Shown here one piece after another: positions 53,315 to 63,356 of a stretch of DNA of 64,000 bases (within the stretch, counting starts at the first letter, position 1; the number at the start of each line of letters is the position of its first letter). The stretch covers positions 1,364,001-1,428,000 of the forward strand of contig JARGXX010000105.1 of the NCBI GenBank assembly GCA_030374765.1, read 5' to 3'. Origin of the DNA: Agarophyton chilense (lineage: Eukaryota > Rhodophyta > Florideophyceae > Gracilariales > Gracilariaceae). The translations under genes were made by a program, and so were the position numbers. Below the pieces are notes generated by a model, which saw only the letters and a list, made by a program, of their open reading frames with translations, was not told the origin of the DNA and made no database searches.

Positions 53315-53638
53315 AAGTGCATCGCTTTTGTTACTTTACTTCATTGTAGTGTACCAGATATTGTGGGCTTTTACTATGTTTGTCGCTACATATAACGTCA
53401 AAGCGTGACGTAGTACATATGCTAAAGGAAATTCATGTACACCGAAGGAGAATACTTTCCCAATATCTGGTGCGTTCGAGCGCATATTTAAAATATCTGA
53501 AAAGTTTGGGGGTTTTCTGAGAAAACGAAAAGGGTGGAGGTATATTTTTGGAAGCAGAATGATTCGAAGCTTCTCTCCCATCCATCGCATTGCAACGCGT
53601 GGAAGACCATACCACGATCGCTCTCTCTCTCTTCAACC
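53315..53638. promoter_or_regulatory. Intergenic upstream of coiled-coil gene
   Basis: AT-rich 320 bp with no coding signal. A CT-rich run (ctctctctctctt) lies just before ATG 53639. Confidence 0.35.
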
Positions 53639-56294
53639 ATGGCTCCGAAGCGCAAATCGAGAAGCGAGAACACTAGCGGGCGCGGTACAAAATCACGGCG
53701 GCATGGAGGGGATGCGGAGGGCGGAAGGGACAAGGGGCGTAGGCTCCAGGGCGCGAGTGGAGAGAAGGGAGGCGTGCGCCTGAGAGGTAGATCAAGGCAA
53801 GATGGTGGGGAAGGAGAGGCGAGTGGGGGCAAAAGGAAAGGCTGTTCGCGCAAAGGAGACGGTGACGGAGGAGAGTGCGGAGCAAATCACGTCGCGTACG
53901 GAGCAAATCAATTCGCCTACGGGAGAGATGGTGCAGAGCGGCGATGGAAAACGGGATGGCGTGCGAAGCAACCGCACGCGTGTACCTAGAAGTGGATTGC
54001 GGGGGAGGGCGAGCAGAGCTCCAGGGAGGACAAGGAGAGGGGATGCATCCGAGCGGACTCTAAGTGCTGTACTCACGTCTTCAGCTGATGTGGAGCCGGT
54101 AAATCCATGCTCTGCACCTGAAGGAGGTGAAGAGATTCCGAATGAGAGGACGAAGGGGCGTAAGGAGGGAGAGAGAATGATCGGAGAACGTGGATCCCGC
54201 CTCAGAGGCGTTGAAGAAGCAGGGGCATCGTTTACGGGTATGAGGGAAGAGGACGGTGATGATGAGATACAGAAAGGGAGAATAGAGAGTAGCCGTGGTG
54301 GGGAGGGTAGAATAGGTGGACCCAGTAGTGGTCTAATCGCGGGCGCAAGAGTCGTTCGAGAGAGAACAGAAGGAGAGAGTGTTGGAGTTACCGCGGGGGA
54401 ACAGGCGGAAAGATGGGAGGGGGCGAACTTGGATTACGTGGAAGAAAGGAGAGAGCGTGCAAGGGAAAGAATGGGGAGTGTTCGAGTTACAGGAAGAAGA
54501 GCGATAGACGAAAGGGAAAGCAGAGAAGTGCATGTAAGTGAGGGGGGGAGAAGGGGGTTTGCTGGAGGGAGAACACGTGGTTCAGGGGAAAAAGGCGATG
54601 GAAGAGCAGCAGTTCTTTCTCATCAGGGAGAAGATGTCGAGCGTTTGCCACTGAGGAGAGGGGTGGGTTTGGGAGTTGAAGGGTTTGAGGTGAACGCAAG
54701 GCGAAGGACGCCGGAAGGTATGCGAGTAAGGAGAAACATTGTATTCACAAGGAATAATGATAACGGGGAGAATGCGAATTTAAATGTCGTGGAGAACGCC
54801 GTCCGTATAGTGGAAGATGAAGCAAATGATGATGACATAGGTTTGTTGCCGCGGTCGATGCTAATTGAGAAGATGAATGTGTTGAAGGGACAAATGGGAC
54901 GTATGAAGGAAGACAGCTACAGTGTGATGGTGAGTTTGAAAATGACCCAAACGGAGCTGGATCGGGCGAGGGAGGAAATGAAGCAGCAGAATGTGCTGAT
55001 TGAGAGTTTGAGGGAGGCGTTGAAAAGTAGAATCGCTGGGGAAGGGAGGGGGGAGGGAGGCGTGACGCGGCGACGAAAGTATGACATTGGAGTGCAGGAA
55101 TGCTTTTATGGATTTGCACGTCGTGTGTATGATAGGATTCTTCATTGTGCAAAACTGGAGGCATCGGAACTTTGCTTCGACACCGAGAATGTGGGTCGAA
55201 GCTGGAAGAATAGAAGTGAGGCGGTTGGGGAGAGTAGGGAGGAAAGTATGTTTGTGGTGGGAGAGAAGGAAATGGTTCCGAGATGTCCAATTGAGGTTGC
55301 ATATGAGATGAGACCGTATACGCCGTCGACAGAGGGCGGGAGCCATTTGTTGTTGAAGCACGTGGTAGAGACTGAGTTAATGGGAGAGAAATGGGAGTCG
55401 ATAAAGGAAGCGGGGAGGAGAGAGGAGTGCGTGGAAAATGTAAGTGCGGATCGGTGCTTGAGACAGAGGATGAAGCAAGCATTGAGCGATGTGGTTGGGG
55501 TGCGGAAGCGAGCAGCGCGTGATAAGCTGTTTTCCATGCTTGGATATGATTTGATCGCGAAACGAGCTAAGGTGACTGAAGGGACGGAGCTTTGGGCGGA
55601 GTTGAAGAAGCAGATTGAGGAGGCGCAGGAGAAGTTGATGGGGTCGGGGGAGGATGGGAGAGGTAAGCTGTGTGCGTGGAGAACGAGTGCGATTGAAGAT
55701 ATTACTTATTCTGGATCGAAGGTGTCTGAGAACTTGGAGGACTTTGGTGAGGCAGATATGCATTTTCGAAATCAGGTGTCGTTGAAAGTGGTGGAGGAGT
55801 TTATGGGCTACGCGGTAGAGAGTCACAGAAATGGAGAAAGGCAGTATGTGGATGGGACGGTGATGCATCTTGCGCGACTTGATGCATGGATTGGATGTGT
55901 GGTGACCACGATGGATAGAGACGTTGGGCGGGGAGGCCAAAGGCAACTTTTGTTCTCGACGCTGTTTGGGAGGTTTCTGCCACTGGCTGTTGAGGACATA
56001 TTGAGGGTTGCCTGGAACATGGTGAAGGATGAGTATGCTGAGGAGTTTGAGAATGATGGATTCTGTGGAGGGAATCGTAGAGATGTGAGTGGAAATAAGG
56101 AGAGAATCGCGACGGTTGGGCTATGGATACCGTCGAGAGAGAAAATCTATCTGGCGATAAGGGAGGAGTTTTTCATGGAGAATCTCACGAGAAGACTTGG
56201 AGCGGTGTTAGATTGCTATATAGCGTCATGTGGACCAGAAGAACCACGGTTCAAGCGCTTAGCGTTGGGGAGTAGGCAAGGAGTGGGAGAGTGA
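53639..56294 (+). pseudogene. Basic coiled-coil protein of about 880 aa, N-terminal frame change
   Basis: The best start is ATG 53639 in a good context (ACCATGG, then MAPKRKSRSENTSGRGTKSR), which leaves frame within about 60 codons. The long frame runs from 53802 to 56294 (830 codons). If translation begins at 53802 the gene is intact. The first 330 residues are Arg/Gly/Glu-rich and probably disordered. A coiled coil lies near residues 350-415 (LIEKMNVLKGQMGRMKEDSY then QTELDRAREEMKQQNVLIES). The C-terminal 400 residues are globular and mostly helical, with no recognised family. It is convergent with the transposase and is adjacent to it, so it could be an accessory transposition factor; that is inference. 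Confidence 0.55.
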
Positions 56295-56381
56295 TAAGGT
56301 ACGGGGGGATAAGGGGGTAAGGAGGTGGAGCAAGATGGGGGTCGGCTATGGAAGAAAAGCAGCGGTGACTATTTTATTGGA
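56295..56381. terminator. Convergent 3' ends, 87 bp
   Basis: The short gap between the coiled-coil gene and the transposase gene must hold both transcript ends. No AATAAA is present. Confidence 0.3.
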
Positions 56382-59300
56382 TCATGTGCCTTGGGAGGTA
56401 TTATTATGGGTGCCACCCAGTGGTGGTGTTGTGCCACCAGTGGTGGTGTTGGAGAAGTAGGGCTTGGCAGTTGGGTCTCGGTAGAATCTGTTGAGGTAAA
56501 ATCGATGGAAGCGCCAGTGCAATCGAGGGGTGAAAGGGGGTGCGGGGTAGTTTTGGCGAAGTACATGAACGGGGCCGAGAATGGAAGAGGATGGTACGAG
56601 GCCGAACCAGGGGGAGACGTTGTCGGAGTTGGAATTGTTTGAGATAGGAAGGGGGTGGGCGGTGTGGTTTTGTTCGTCGTCTGTTGCCCATCGGAGGCAG
56701 ATGCAATTGAGAGAGACATCGACTTGATCCTGGGGTGGAACGAGTTCGAGGAACTGAACGAAGGCGAACTCGTTATGAGTGGAAGGGGAAGAAGGGGTGG
56801 TGAAGCGAAGAAGAGAGTTGAGCTTGCAGACCCAGGCGGTGGGAGTGGGGTTGGAGAAGCTGGAACCGGCAACGAGGATGTGGGAGAACTTTGGGGTTTT
56901 AGAGGGACCGAAGGAGGGAGCAGCGAAGATACGTTGAATGAGTGGGAGAGGGGGATCTTTGACGGCGAGCTCGTTTCGATCGGCGATGTAGTCGTCTAGG
57001 GTGGGGTGAAGCCGCCGACGACGTATGCGGAATTGACGAATGTGAGACGGGTTTGGCGGAGAGTGGGGGAGTCCTGGTTGAGAGCTAGTGTTTCGAGTGT
57101 GAGTGTGACGAAGGAGGGGAGTGCGAGGGTTCCAATCTGTGAGATGATGGCGATAGTGTCTGGGGAGAAGAGGTCCTGAAGGGAAGAGATTGTTGAGTGG
57201 GGGTTTGCTCGAAGGAATTTGTGAGCGGTGATGAGATCGGAAAAGGAGGTGTGCTTGCCATCACGGACGAAACCTGGTTTGCGGGCTTGGAAGGGAGGAG
57301 GAGGGGCATGGGAGGATGAGGTGACGGAAGGATCAGCGGAGAGAGAAATCCAATTGTTGACGGCATCGGAGCGTTCGATGGCACGGATGGTTTCGTTGTG
57401 CGCGGTGGGTCTGCGCTTGGAGGTTCGGGAGTAATGTGCTTTGAAGAGGGTATGGGCTTGTTCGAAGATGCCTGCATCGTTGAAGTGGAGACCCCCAAAG
57501 CGTCGAATGTCGTCTACGATGTGATCGAGGAGGTGGAATTTGAGGGTGCCAAGGTTGGAGGTATGGTATGGACCGAGAACATCGACAGCTCTGTGCTTGA
57601 AGGAATGGATTTGGGAGGCGAGTTTGGCAAGACGAGAAGTGGTCCATTCGGGGACGGAGTTGTAGCACATGGAGGTGAGGAGGAGGTCTGTGTACTTGGA
57701 GAAGACGGTTGTGATGGGAGCGGAATTGGCTTCGTCACAGCAGCGGTCGAAGAAGGCGCCGATGAAGGGGAAGACCATGTCGAGGGCGCGGTAGTCTTTT
57801 GCTTCTAGCATGCCGCGGACGCCGTCAGTTGTGAAGAAGCCGTTGAGGGACTGCCCGCTTTCGGAAGTAGAGAAGTCGATGTGGAGGCCGGTAGCTGGGG
57901 AATGATTTTCGATGGCGGTGAGGATGAAGTTGGAGTGCTTGAGGATGGAGGTGCGGACGGAGTGGAAGGAACGGCGGGAGTTTGTGGAGCTGATGGTGGT
58001 GAAGAGGTGTTCTGATCTGAGACGTTCGATGGCGGCGAGCTTGATGAGTTTGGAAACGCCGAGGTGGAAGTTGTGGAGGGGTTCGAAGGGGAAGATGTTG
58101 TATGGGGTGAGGAGGGGGGTGATGTTGAAAAGGGGGTAAGACTCGAAGAGGGAGGGGTATTTTGCGAGGGAGAGGGAGTGGAGTGCTTGGAGAGCTTGTT
58201 CCTTGAAGTTGCGCGAGACTCTTGGCTTGCGGGCGAGGAGAGCTGCTTCGGAGTCCTTGAGGAGGGAGAAGTGTTTGTTGCGGGCTGCAAGGGTGAGGGG
58301 AAGAGATCGAGGGGGATGGGCGTGAGAGTGTTGGTGGAGTTGTGAGCGAGGGACAGAGCATCTGTGGCAGGGGTGCTGGGGGCGGGTGCCGTGGGAGATG
58401 GCGAGAATATCCTTTGCCTCGGGAATGTCTGCGCAGTAGCTGGCGATGATGGGGTGGCATTGACGAAGAACGCCGTCTGCGTCGCGGAAGGGGAAACCGG
58501 GGAGGGCGGAAGAGAAGAGAGGTTGAAGGAGGGAGGAGATGGTCTGCTGTATGAGTTCCATTTTTGTTTGGCGGGGGATGGAGGAGGAATGAGTGATGAT
58601 ATCTGCATCTGGAGAAGGAGTGATTGGGGTGAAGGAGGTGGGAAGATAGCCGAGGAGTGTGAGATTGTCGGAGATGCATTTGCGGCGAAAGGAGTCGGAG
58701 AAGTTGAGAAGGGTGATGTGGAGGGGGTAGGAGGTGATGGAAGAAGATTTGAGAGAGGTAGAGGACTTGTCGGAGTAGATTTGGACGAGGCCGATGAAGG
58801 AGTCGATACCGGTGGAGTGAGGGAGATGCCAGACGATGTTATCTTTTGTGGACTGCATGATGGCGGTCTTGAGTGCGGGGACGACTTTTGAGCCGAGGGT
58901 GGCTGCCATGGGGTGTGCGAAGGCGGGGGAGCCGGAGGCGGATGTTTGGGAGATGGGGTGGAAAAAGGTGTTCTTGAAGTGTGCGAGGGCGAGCTGTTGT
59001 TTGAGGACATGGATTGCGTCTTTCTGGAAGAGGGTTGCGGAGAAGCGTTTGTGGGGATCAAAGATGGTGGAGGGGGCGAAACCAATGGAACTGATTCTCT
59101 GGTGCAAGAGGTCTGCCTGGAGCTCGAGACATTGCTTTGCGGAGGAGACTGAGTTCCGGAATGTTGATTCGGAGAAGTGGGGATCATTAAGAAGAGTGAT
59201 GAGTTCGTCAGCCTTTCGTTCCCCAAGCTTGGAGGCGATGGAGGAGATGTAGAGGACCATGTTCTCCAGGTGGGGGTTGTCGGGGGGGGGAGTGGAAGGA

Positions 59301-59644
59301 GGGAGGGGGGAGAGAGCGAGAGAGGAGGGGGAACCGAGAGGGGCAGTGGCGACGTGGATGGCGTCCTGGGTGTGGAGGGAGAGAGAGAGCTGGTCTTGGA
59401 GATAGGAGTCATGGTGTGCGAGAGGGACGTTGTCGGAAGGGCAATGTGAGGGAGGAGGATGAGGGGGGAGTTGTGAGGTGGACTTGTGGCGTTTTGTGCG
59501 GGGGGGGAAGTTGGGTTCATTTCCGCCAGGAGAGAGGAAGCGCTTGTTGGCGGAGAGGCGATGAGGGCACCTTCTCTGGTGCCGCTGGAGGGCGGGGATT
59601 TCTCGGGCGAAGAAGGAGCAACCGTTGAAGCAGCAGGAAGGCAT
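56382..59644 (-). pseudogene. Plavaka-like transposase (CACTA superfamily), one C-terminal frameshift
   Basis: From ATG 59644 a frame of 882 codons runs to TAG 56996-56998. In the -1 frame the protein continues (TLDDYIADRNELAVKDPPLP ... PTAWVCKLNSLLRFTTP) for about 205 codons to TGA 56382. The shift lies in ACCCCACCCTAG at about 56995-57005. The N-terminus has a C2H2-like finger (CCFNGCSFFAREIPALQRHQ then RRCPHR). The core matches Plavaka transposases in order: IYSDKSSTSLKSSSITSYPL then LLNFSDSFRRKCISDNLTLL and GYLP; DADGVLRQCHPIIASYCADI then PEAKDIL and PCHRCSVPR; PFEPLHNFHLGVSKLIK; and LKFHLLDHIVDDIRRFGG with FEQAHTLFKAHYSRTSKRR. These correspond to the RNase H-like nuclease with its zinc-binding insert. 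It is the only transposase in the element. Confidence 0.75.
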
Positions 59645-60134
59645 GGTGGGTGGAGGAGAGGTGGTGGGAAAGAAGTTGGTAGGGCGCGTAGACGGAGAGA
59701 GAGTATGGCGCACACAGGGCACGTGACAGGGGAGGGCGGTGGAGAATAATATAGAATGGGAGGCACGTGAGGTCTGCCAGGTCGGGCTGCGATTCTATTG
59801 CGATTGATATGGATGGTACTAAATGTTCAATTTCTATTTTGAGGTCCATTTTGGGACCGGTTGTTTGTACTAATCTGTCAATCTAGAGCGCACAAAGATT
59901 GAATCTGCTCCTGCACCACTTCTCTACTTTTACCTTTAAACTGCGGCGACAGAAAGATTCACGATAGTTTTCTCCATCAAAACTAGAAAAACTGCAGATA
60001 TGTGCTAGTTTTCCTTCCCATACAAACTAGCACTAATGAACGAATGAAAATATTTTCGGAAATTAACACCTCCAAATTTGGATAAATTCACGGGTTTTTC
60101 GGTCATTTCAATTCGTCCTTTTTTGACCACTGAA
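59645..60134. other. Right subterminal region of the 18.1 kb transposon
   Basis: It holds the transposase promoter and repeated CTAG-containing motifs: AACTAGAAAAAC near 59983, GTGCTAGTTTTCC near 60002, AAACTAGCACTAATG near 60022 and GAACTAGCATTCC at 60133. No other coding sequence was seen. Confidence 0.55.
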
Positions 60135-60157
60135 CTAGCATTCCGAGAACACTGACG
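60135..60157. repeat. Right terminal inverted repeat of the 18.1 kb transposon
   Basis: CTAGCATTCCGAGAACACTG followed by ACG, the complement of the left end with one mismatch. Confidence 0.85.
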
Positions 60158-60539
60158 ATATACTTTGTACCAGGGTGAGTGCCCAAATCAATATATAAAT
60201 AATACCCAATGGTCAGCCACTTAGCCAAACCGCTGTATGGGTATGGCCCCTAATGGACGTCTAACTACAAAGGGTAGTTAAGCCCTCCACGTGGATCGCC
60301 ACTACAGGCGCCGTTGCCAGTATGGCATTCCCCTAGGAAGGGTCGCAACTATGCGCCCGCCGTGGTAAGCCACTCGACCCATGACGCCACGTGTTCCACT
60401 AAGACATTCTCCTTCTAGGCATCCTATGCGGGATGCCGCTTCATATCACAATGCTGATGATAACACTCACTTATGAGTTCCAACCGCGACCTCGCGAAAA
60501 ACCAATTTATCGGATTCCCCGACATAGTACAATACTACA
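60158..60539 (-). repeat. Gypsy2 right LTR, second part
   Basis: It continues the LTR interrupted at 42025 and matches 31996-32373. It ends AATACTACA and is followed by the CCGGG target duplication. Confidence 0.9.
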
Positions 60540-60676
60540 CCGGGGCTTTACGCCATGTCAAGCACGAAGTGAGTCCCAAGCAGTGCAGATATCGCTCCAG
60601 TTTCATTCAAAACTGTCCAATTATCTACGGAATACGCTCCCTTCTTCCTCGCAACATGTTTAGCAACTTTTTCTAA
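60540..60676 (+). pseudogene. Unknown coding remnant, 3' part (split by Gypsy2)
   Basis: The frame left at 31657 resumes here and ends with NMFSNFF and a stop at 60674-60676. See the 31500-31657 entry. Confidence 0.4.
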
Positions 60677-61745
60677 GGTTCGGTGCAGCATCTTAAGAAA
60701 GAGGATCTAGTTTTCAATGTAATAAGATGCCGCATATTAACCCAATTCAACCCTTGAAACTTTCTTGGCGTTACAGCAGCGCAGGCATGTAATGATAAGA
60801 TAAAAGTGTACTTTATTTGAGGCTAATACAATTTGAAGTCGACATTTTATTGTATTTTGATTGAAACGCTTGATGCCATTCGTTATATCGACCAGGACTT
60901 TCTCAAATGCACGACTGCAGAGGAGAGAAGTAGCATAACTTTCAAAAAGTTTTCTGGTTTGATGACAGTAGTTTTTTATTCTTTTAGCATCGAGAAAAAA
61001 CCCTCTGCACAAATTGCGGATGAACTTGTTGTGTTGCTGTTAACGTTTCGAAGAATAAAGTCTGAAAGAGTGCGATTAATGAAAACGGGTAGTCAAATTG
61101 TCTCAAAATTAAAGGTATCTTCTCCTATTAATCTCAATAATACATCTTTACACTTTGCAAATGTTATACGGCTTTCTACGTGACTAGTTTTAAATATTCC
61201 GTTTGTGAAAGAGATCACAGATTGGTTAAAATAAATAAATTCCTCTACAATGTCCAGAGAAACGGAAAGAAAATGTTTCAATATTTTTAAAACAAGCCGT
61301 TTAGTAAGACAACTATGCTAATTTAAAATATATTCCAACGAGAGATTGGCGTTTTGGCACTGCAGAGCAGCCGAGTATGGCGTGTGACTGGTTTGATTGT
61401 TGTTGAGCTTTCTTTTAACACATAGGAATACCCATAGCAGCTAGAGGACAGTAAAAAATCATGATCTGTCCACTGGAAATTTTCTAAGGCTGTACTCACT
61501 ACAGGTCTTCCTCTGTCCCGTGGAAAAGTGCTCCGTATACATCGACAGGTCACGAAACACAAACACCTTCCGGCCGAAGTTCCAAGAAAGCAAATCCGCC
61601 ACAAATGCAGCCGGTCGCTTTGGTTCTATTCTTTGGTGCTTCAAACGCAAGCCAAAATCTACATAAACGCGTATTACAACAGGTTTTTTGAACCGCTTTT
61701 TCTTTCTCAAGCATATTCTCGCTCACCATTTCATACATCGAAACC
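60677..61745. other. No gene recognised
   Basis: One open frame of 116 codons (60833-61183, plus) and several shorter ones, without a domain or repeat partner. Confidence 0.35.
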
Positions 61746-62492
61746 ATGTCCCAAGTCGACTACAATGGAATATGCCTGGCTGCCGCTATTATGACGTCTG
61801 TAAATGCAAGAGTTGGTTCCATACCCTCATTTCCCGACACAAATTCATGTGATAATGCATCCGTAGTCGCAGACTTGGCTCAATCAACGGCGCAGCAAGT
61901 GCGAACCCCAATTGTACGTCCACCTTCAATACGTCAATAAGCGAACAGTGACGCACAAAATTATAAAACTGATACAGTTAATTTATTCTTTGAGATGATG
62001 GCAAAGACAGAATACGGCGATCGAAAGAAACAAAAAATGTTGCTAATGGACGTCTTCGTTGAGGCAACAAAGCTCGCAAATGAAGATCGCGGGGTAAGAC
62101 GAACGGCCAAAGGGTGGAAGAAGAAGTGTACACGGATTAAACAGGAATATACGGCATTTACTGCAGAGATATCATAATCGGATCGTGATGGAGATGACAA
62201 AGGGTTATTCAATACCCCTGAGTACTTTGAAAAGATGCATGAACTAGAAAGAGAGAAAGATCGAGATGGTCCCCGAACAGGGCTGTGCTGGCAAGACGCT
62301 ATCGCTGTAAGCGATTCTCCTTTGTCGAGCTCCCGAAAAAGGGGGAAACTTAGCGACCAAACCATGATAGAATCTTTCATGAACACACAAGAGGAAAGGA
62401 AATCTCAGTTGATTGATGAGATAGAGAAGGGTAACGAGGAAAAAGCAAAGATGCGGAGCGTACTCGAGAGGCTGATTGAAAGGCTTCAATAA
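61746..62492 (+). pseudogene. PIF/Harbinger-associated SANT/Myb-like protein, two in-frame TAA (copy 2)
   Basis: A single 249-codon frame is interrupted only by TAA at 61938-61940 and 62175-62177. The DNA-binding part reads KKQKMLLMDVFVEATKLANE then GWKKKCTRIKQEYTAF, a trihelix-like module. The C-terminus is a Glu/Lys/Arg coiled coil (EEKAKMRSVLERLIERLQ). It is convergent with the transposase relic at 62525, the same arrangement as copy 1 at 21483-23230. Confidence 0.6.
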
Positions 62493-62524
62493 TCAATAGC
62501 GAGAGAGGCGAGCTTGTTTGTGAC

Positions 62525-63356
62525 CTAGTAAACAAGAGCATCTCTTTGTCGCTTACCTGCGTTTGTTGCAGCCGATACAAGCTCATCACCATCATTCTGA
62601 TCTTTTCGAAGCAGTGTTTCATCATCTCCATCTTCGTCGAAACTCATATTGGGCAATAGCATGCACGCCAGGCAGGAAAAGGAAATATCGTCCTCGTGTT
62701 TGAGACGGACTCTCTCCTTCAACGCATTAAACCTATTTTTGAGCATTACGAACGCGTACACCACAGGATTCGCGTGTGAATAGCAACGCTATCCGAAATC
62801 TTCAGTACAGGGTTTGCTTGTTGCTCCCTATGCGTGGTCGTTTACATATTATTTACGTCCAGAGTGAATGCACAATCGCTCATAAAAAAGAGAGAGCACA
62901 GACTCCAGCAACTATAAGGTCTAGAATAGCTTGCCCAATCCATTTTCCAGATAGTATGTTGTGCTTCAAAAACGATCGCAAGGAAATTATAGAGTCGCCG
63001 CGAAACCCAAGACGACCTATATCAGCATAAATGAACTTCCGTGTTGCTGTAGCAACAGTGAAAATCACGACACTAGGGTAGCCCTTATAAAAGCGGTATT
63101 CGTAAAATTGTTCCATCGGGCATGACAACCATTTGATTTGAGCCCCATCAACTGCACCAACTCAGTACAGTCAACTATTGATGCTTTCAAATCCTTCCAT
63201 CACTTTCGCTACTTCTTGTTCTTCTGTCGGAAACAGTATGGTATCCCCAAATGCATTCAAATTGTGACCAAAGACCTCGTTTACCGCACAAGATACAGAA
63301 ATGCAACCTATTCCGAGTTGGAAAGCTGTTTTTAAAAGTTGGCACCCCATGCGTAC
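62525..63356 (-). pseudogene. PIF/Harbinger transposase relic (copy 2), cut by Gypsy3 LTR
   Basis: Minus-strand blocks: VGAVDGAQIKWLSCPMEQ (first Asp in the 'GaiDG' motif), YKGYPSVVIFTVATATRKFI then YADIGRLGFRGDSIISLRSF (second Asp in 'G..hDs'), and AFVMLKNRFNALKERVRLKH (the 'aFG.LK.rF..L' helix near the last Glu). Stops and frameshifts separate the blocks. The N-terminal part (FPTEEQEVAKVMEGFESINS) reaches 63340, where the Gypsy3 LTR starts. Confidence 0.65.

Larger units (their letters stand above)
42026..60157. mobile_element. 18.1 kb Plavaka-like DNA transposon with epigenetic cargo
   Basis: The boundaries come from the interrupted Gypsy2 LTR. The left end is CGTCTGTGTTCTCGGAATGC and the right end, inverted, is CGTCAGTGTTCTCGGAATGC, followed on both sides by TAG (22 of 23 bases match). 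Comparing the intact LTR (31981-32010) with the two halves leaves a 2-bp duplication (AT or TA). Subterminal GCTAG/CTAGTTTT copies lie within about 200 bp of both ends. Genes in order are coiled-coil (-), reductase-like (+), small unknown (+), membrane protein (+), ParB-dioxygenase-like (-), DNA methyltransferase (+), SET (+), coiled-coil (+), transposase (-). The short duplication, subterminal repeats and transposase type fit the CACTA/EnSpm superfamily, although the ends do not begin with CACTA. Confidence 0.85.
31658..60539 (-). mobile_element. Gypsy2: Ty3/Gypsy chromovirus with antisense extra ORF, right LTR interrupted
   Basis: LTRs are 31658-32373 (716 bp) and 41689-42025 plus 60158-60539 (about 719 bp once the insertion is removed). 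The order on the minus strand is the same as in Gypsy1, including the chromodomain and the antisense gene. By eye the LTRs differ at roughly 20-25 of the first 330 aligned positions, so the insertion is not recent, but most domains are still near full length. The element carries scattered stops and a few frameshifts. Confidence 0.9.

Noticed and set aside
54333-55983. Minus-strand frames up to 245 codons
   Set aside because: Shadows of the basic coiled-coil gene at 53639-56294, with low-complexity Ser/Pro/His composition.
57805-59766. A 653-codon minus-strand frame and several plus-strand frames over the transposase
   Set aside because: Ser/Pro-rich shadow frames of the Plavaka-like transposase caused by biased third-codon positions; the transposase frame carries the family motifs.
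42026-60157. Classification as a KDZ, Maverick/Polinton or Starship-type giant element
   Set aside because: No KDZ cysteine-cluster motifs, no protein-primed polymerase or retroviral-type integrase, and no tyrosine-recombinase captain gene. The transposase motifs fit Plavaka/CACTA.
32398-62492. A non-standard genetic code with stops read as Trp or Gln
   Set aside because: Stops of all three types occur, frameshifts are common in the same relics, and both intact host genes use normal stops and contain none internally. Mutation decay is simpler.
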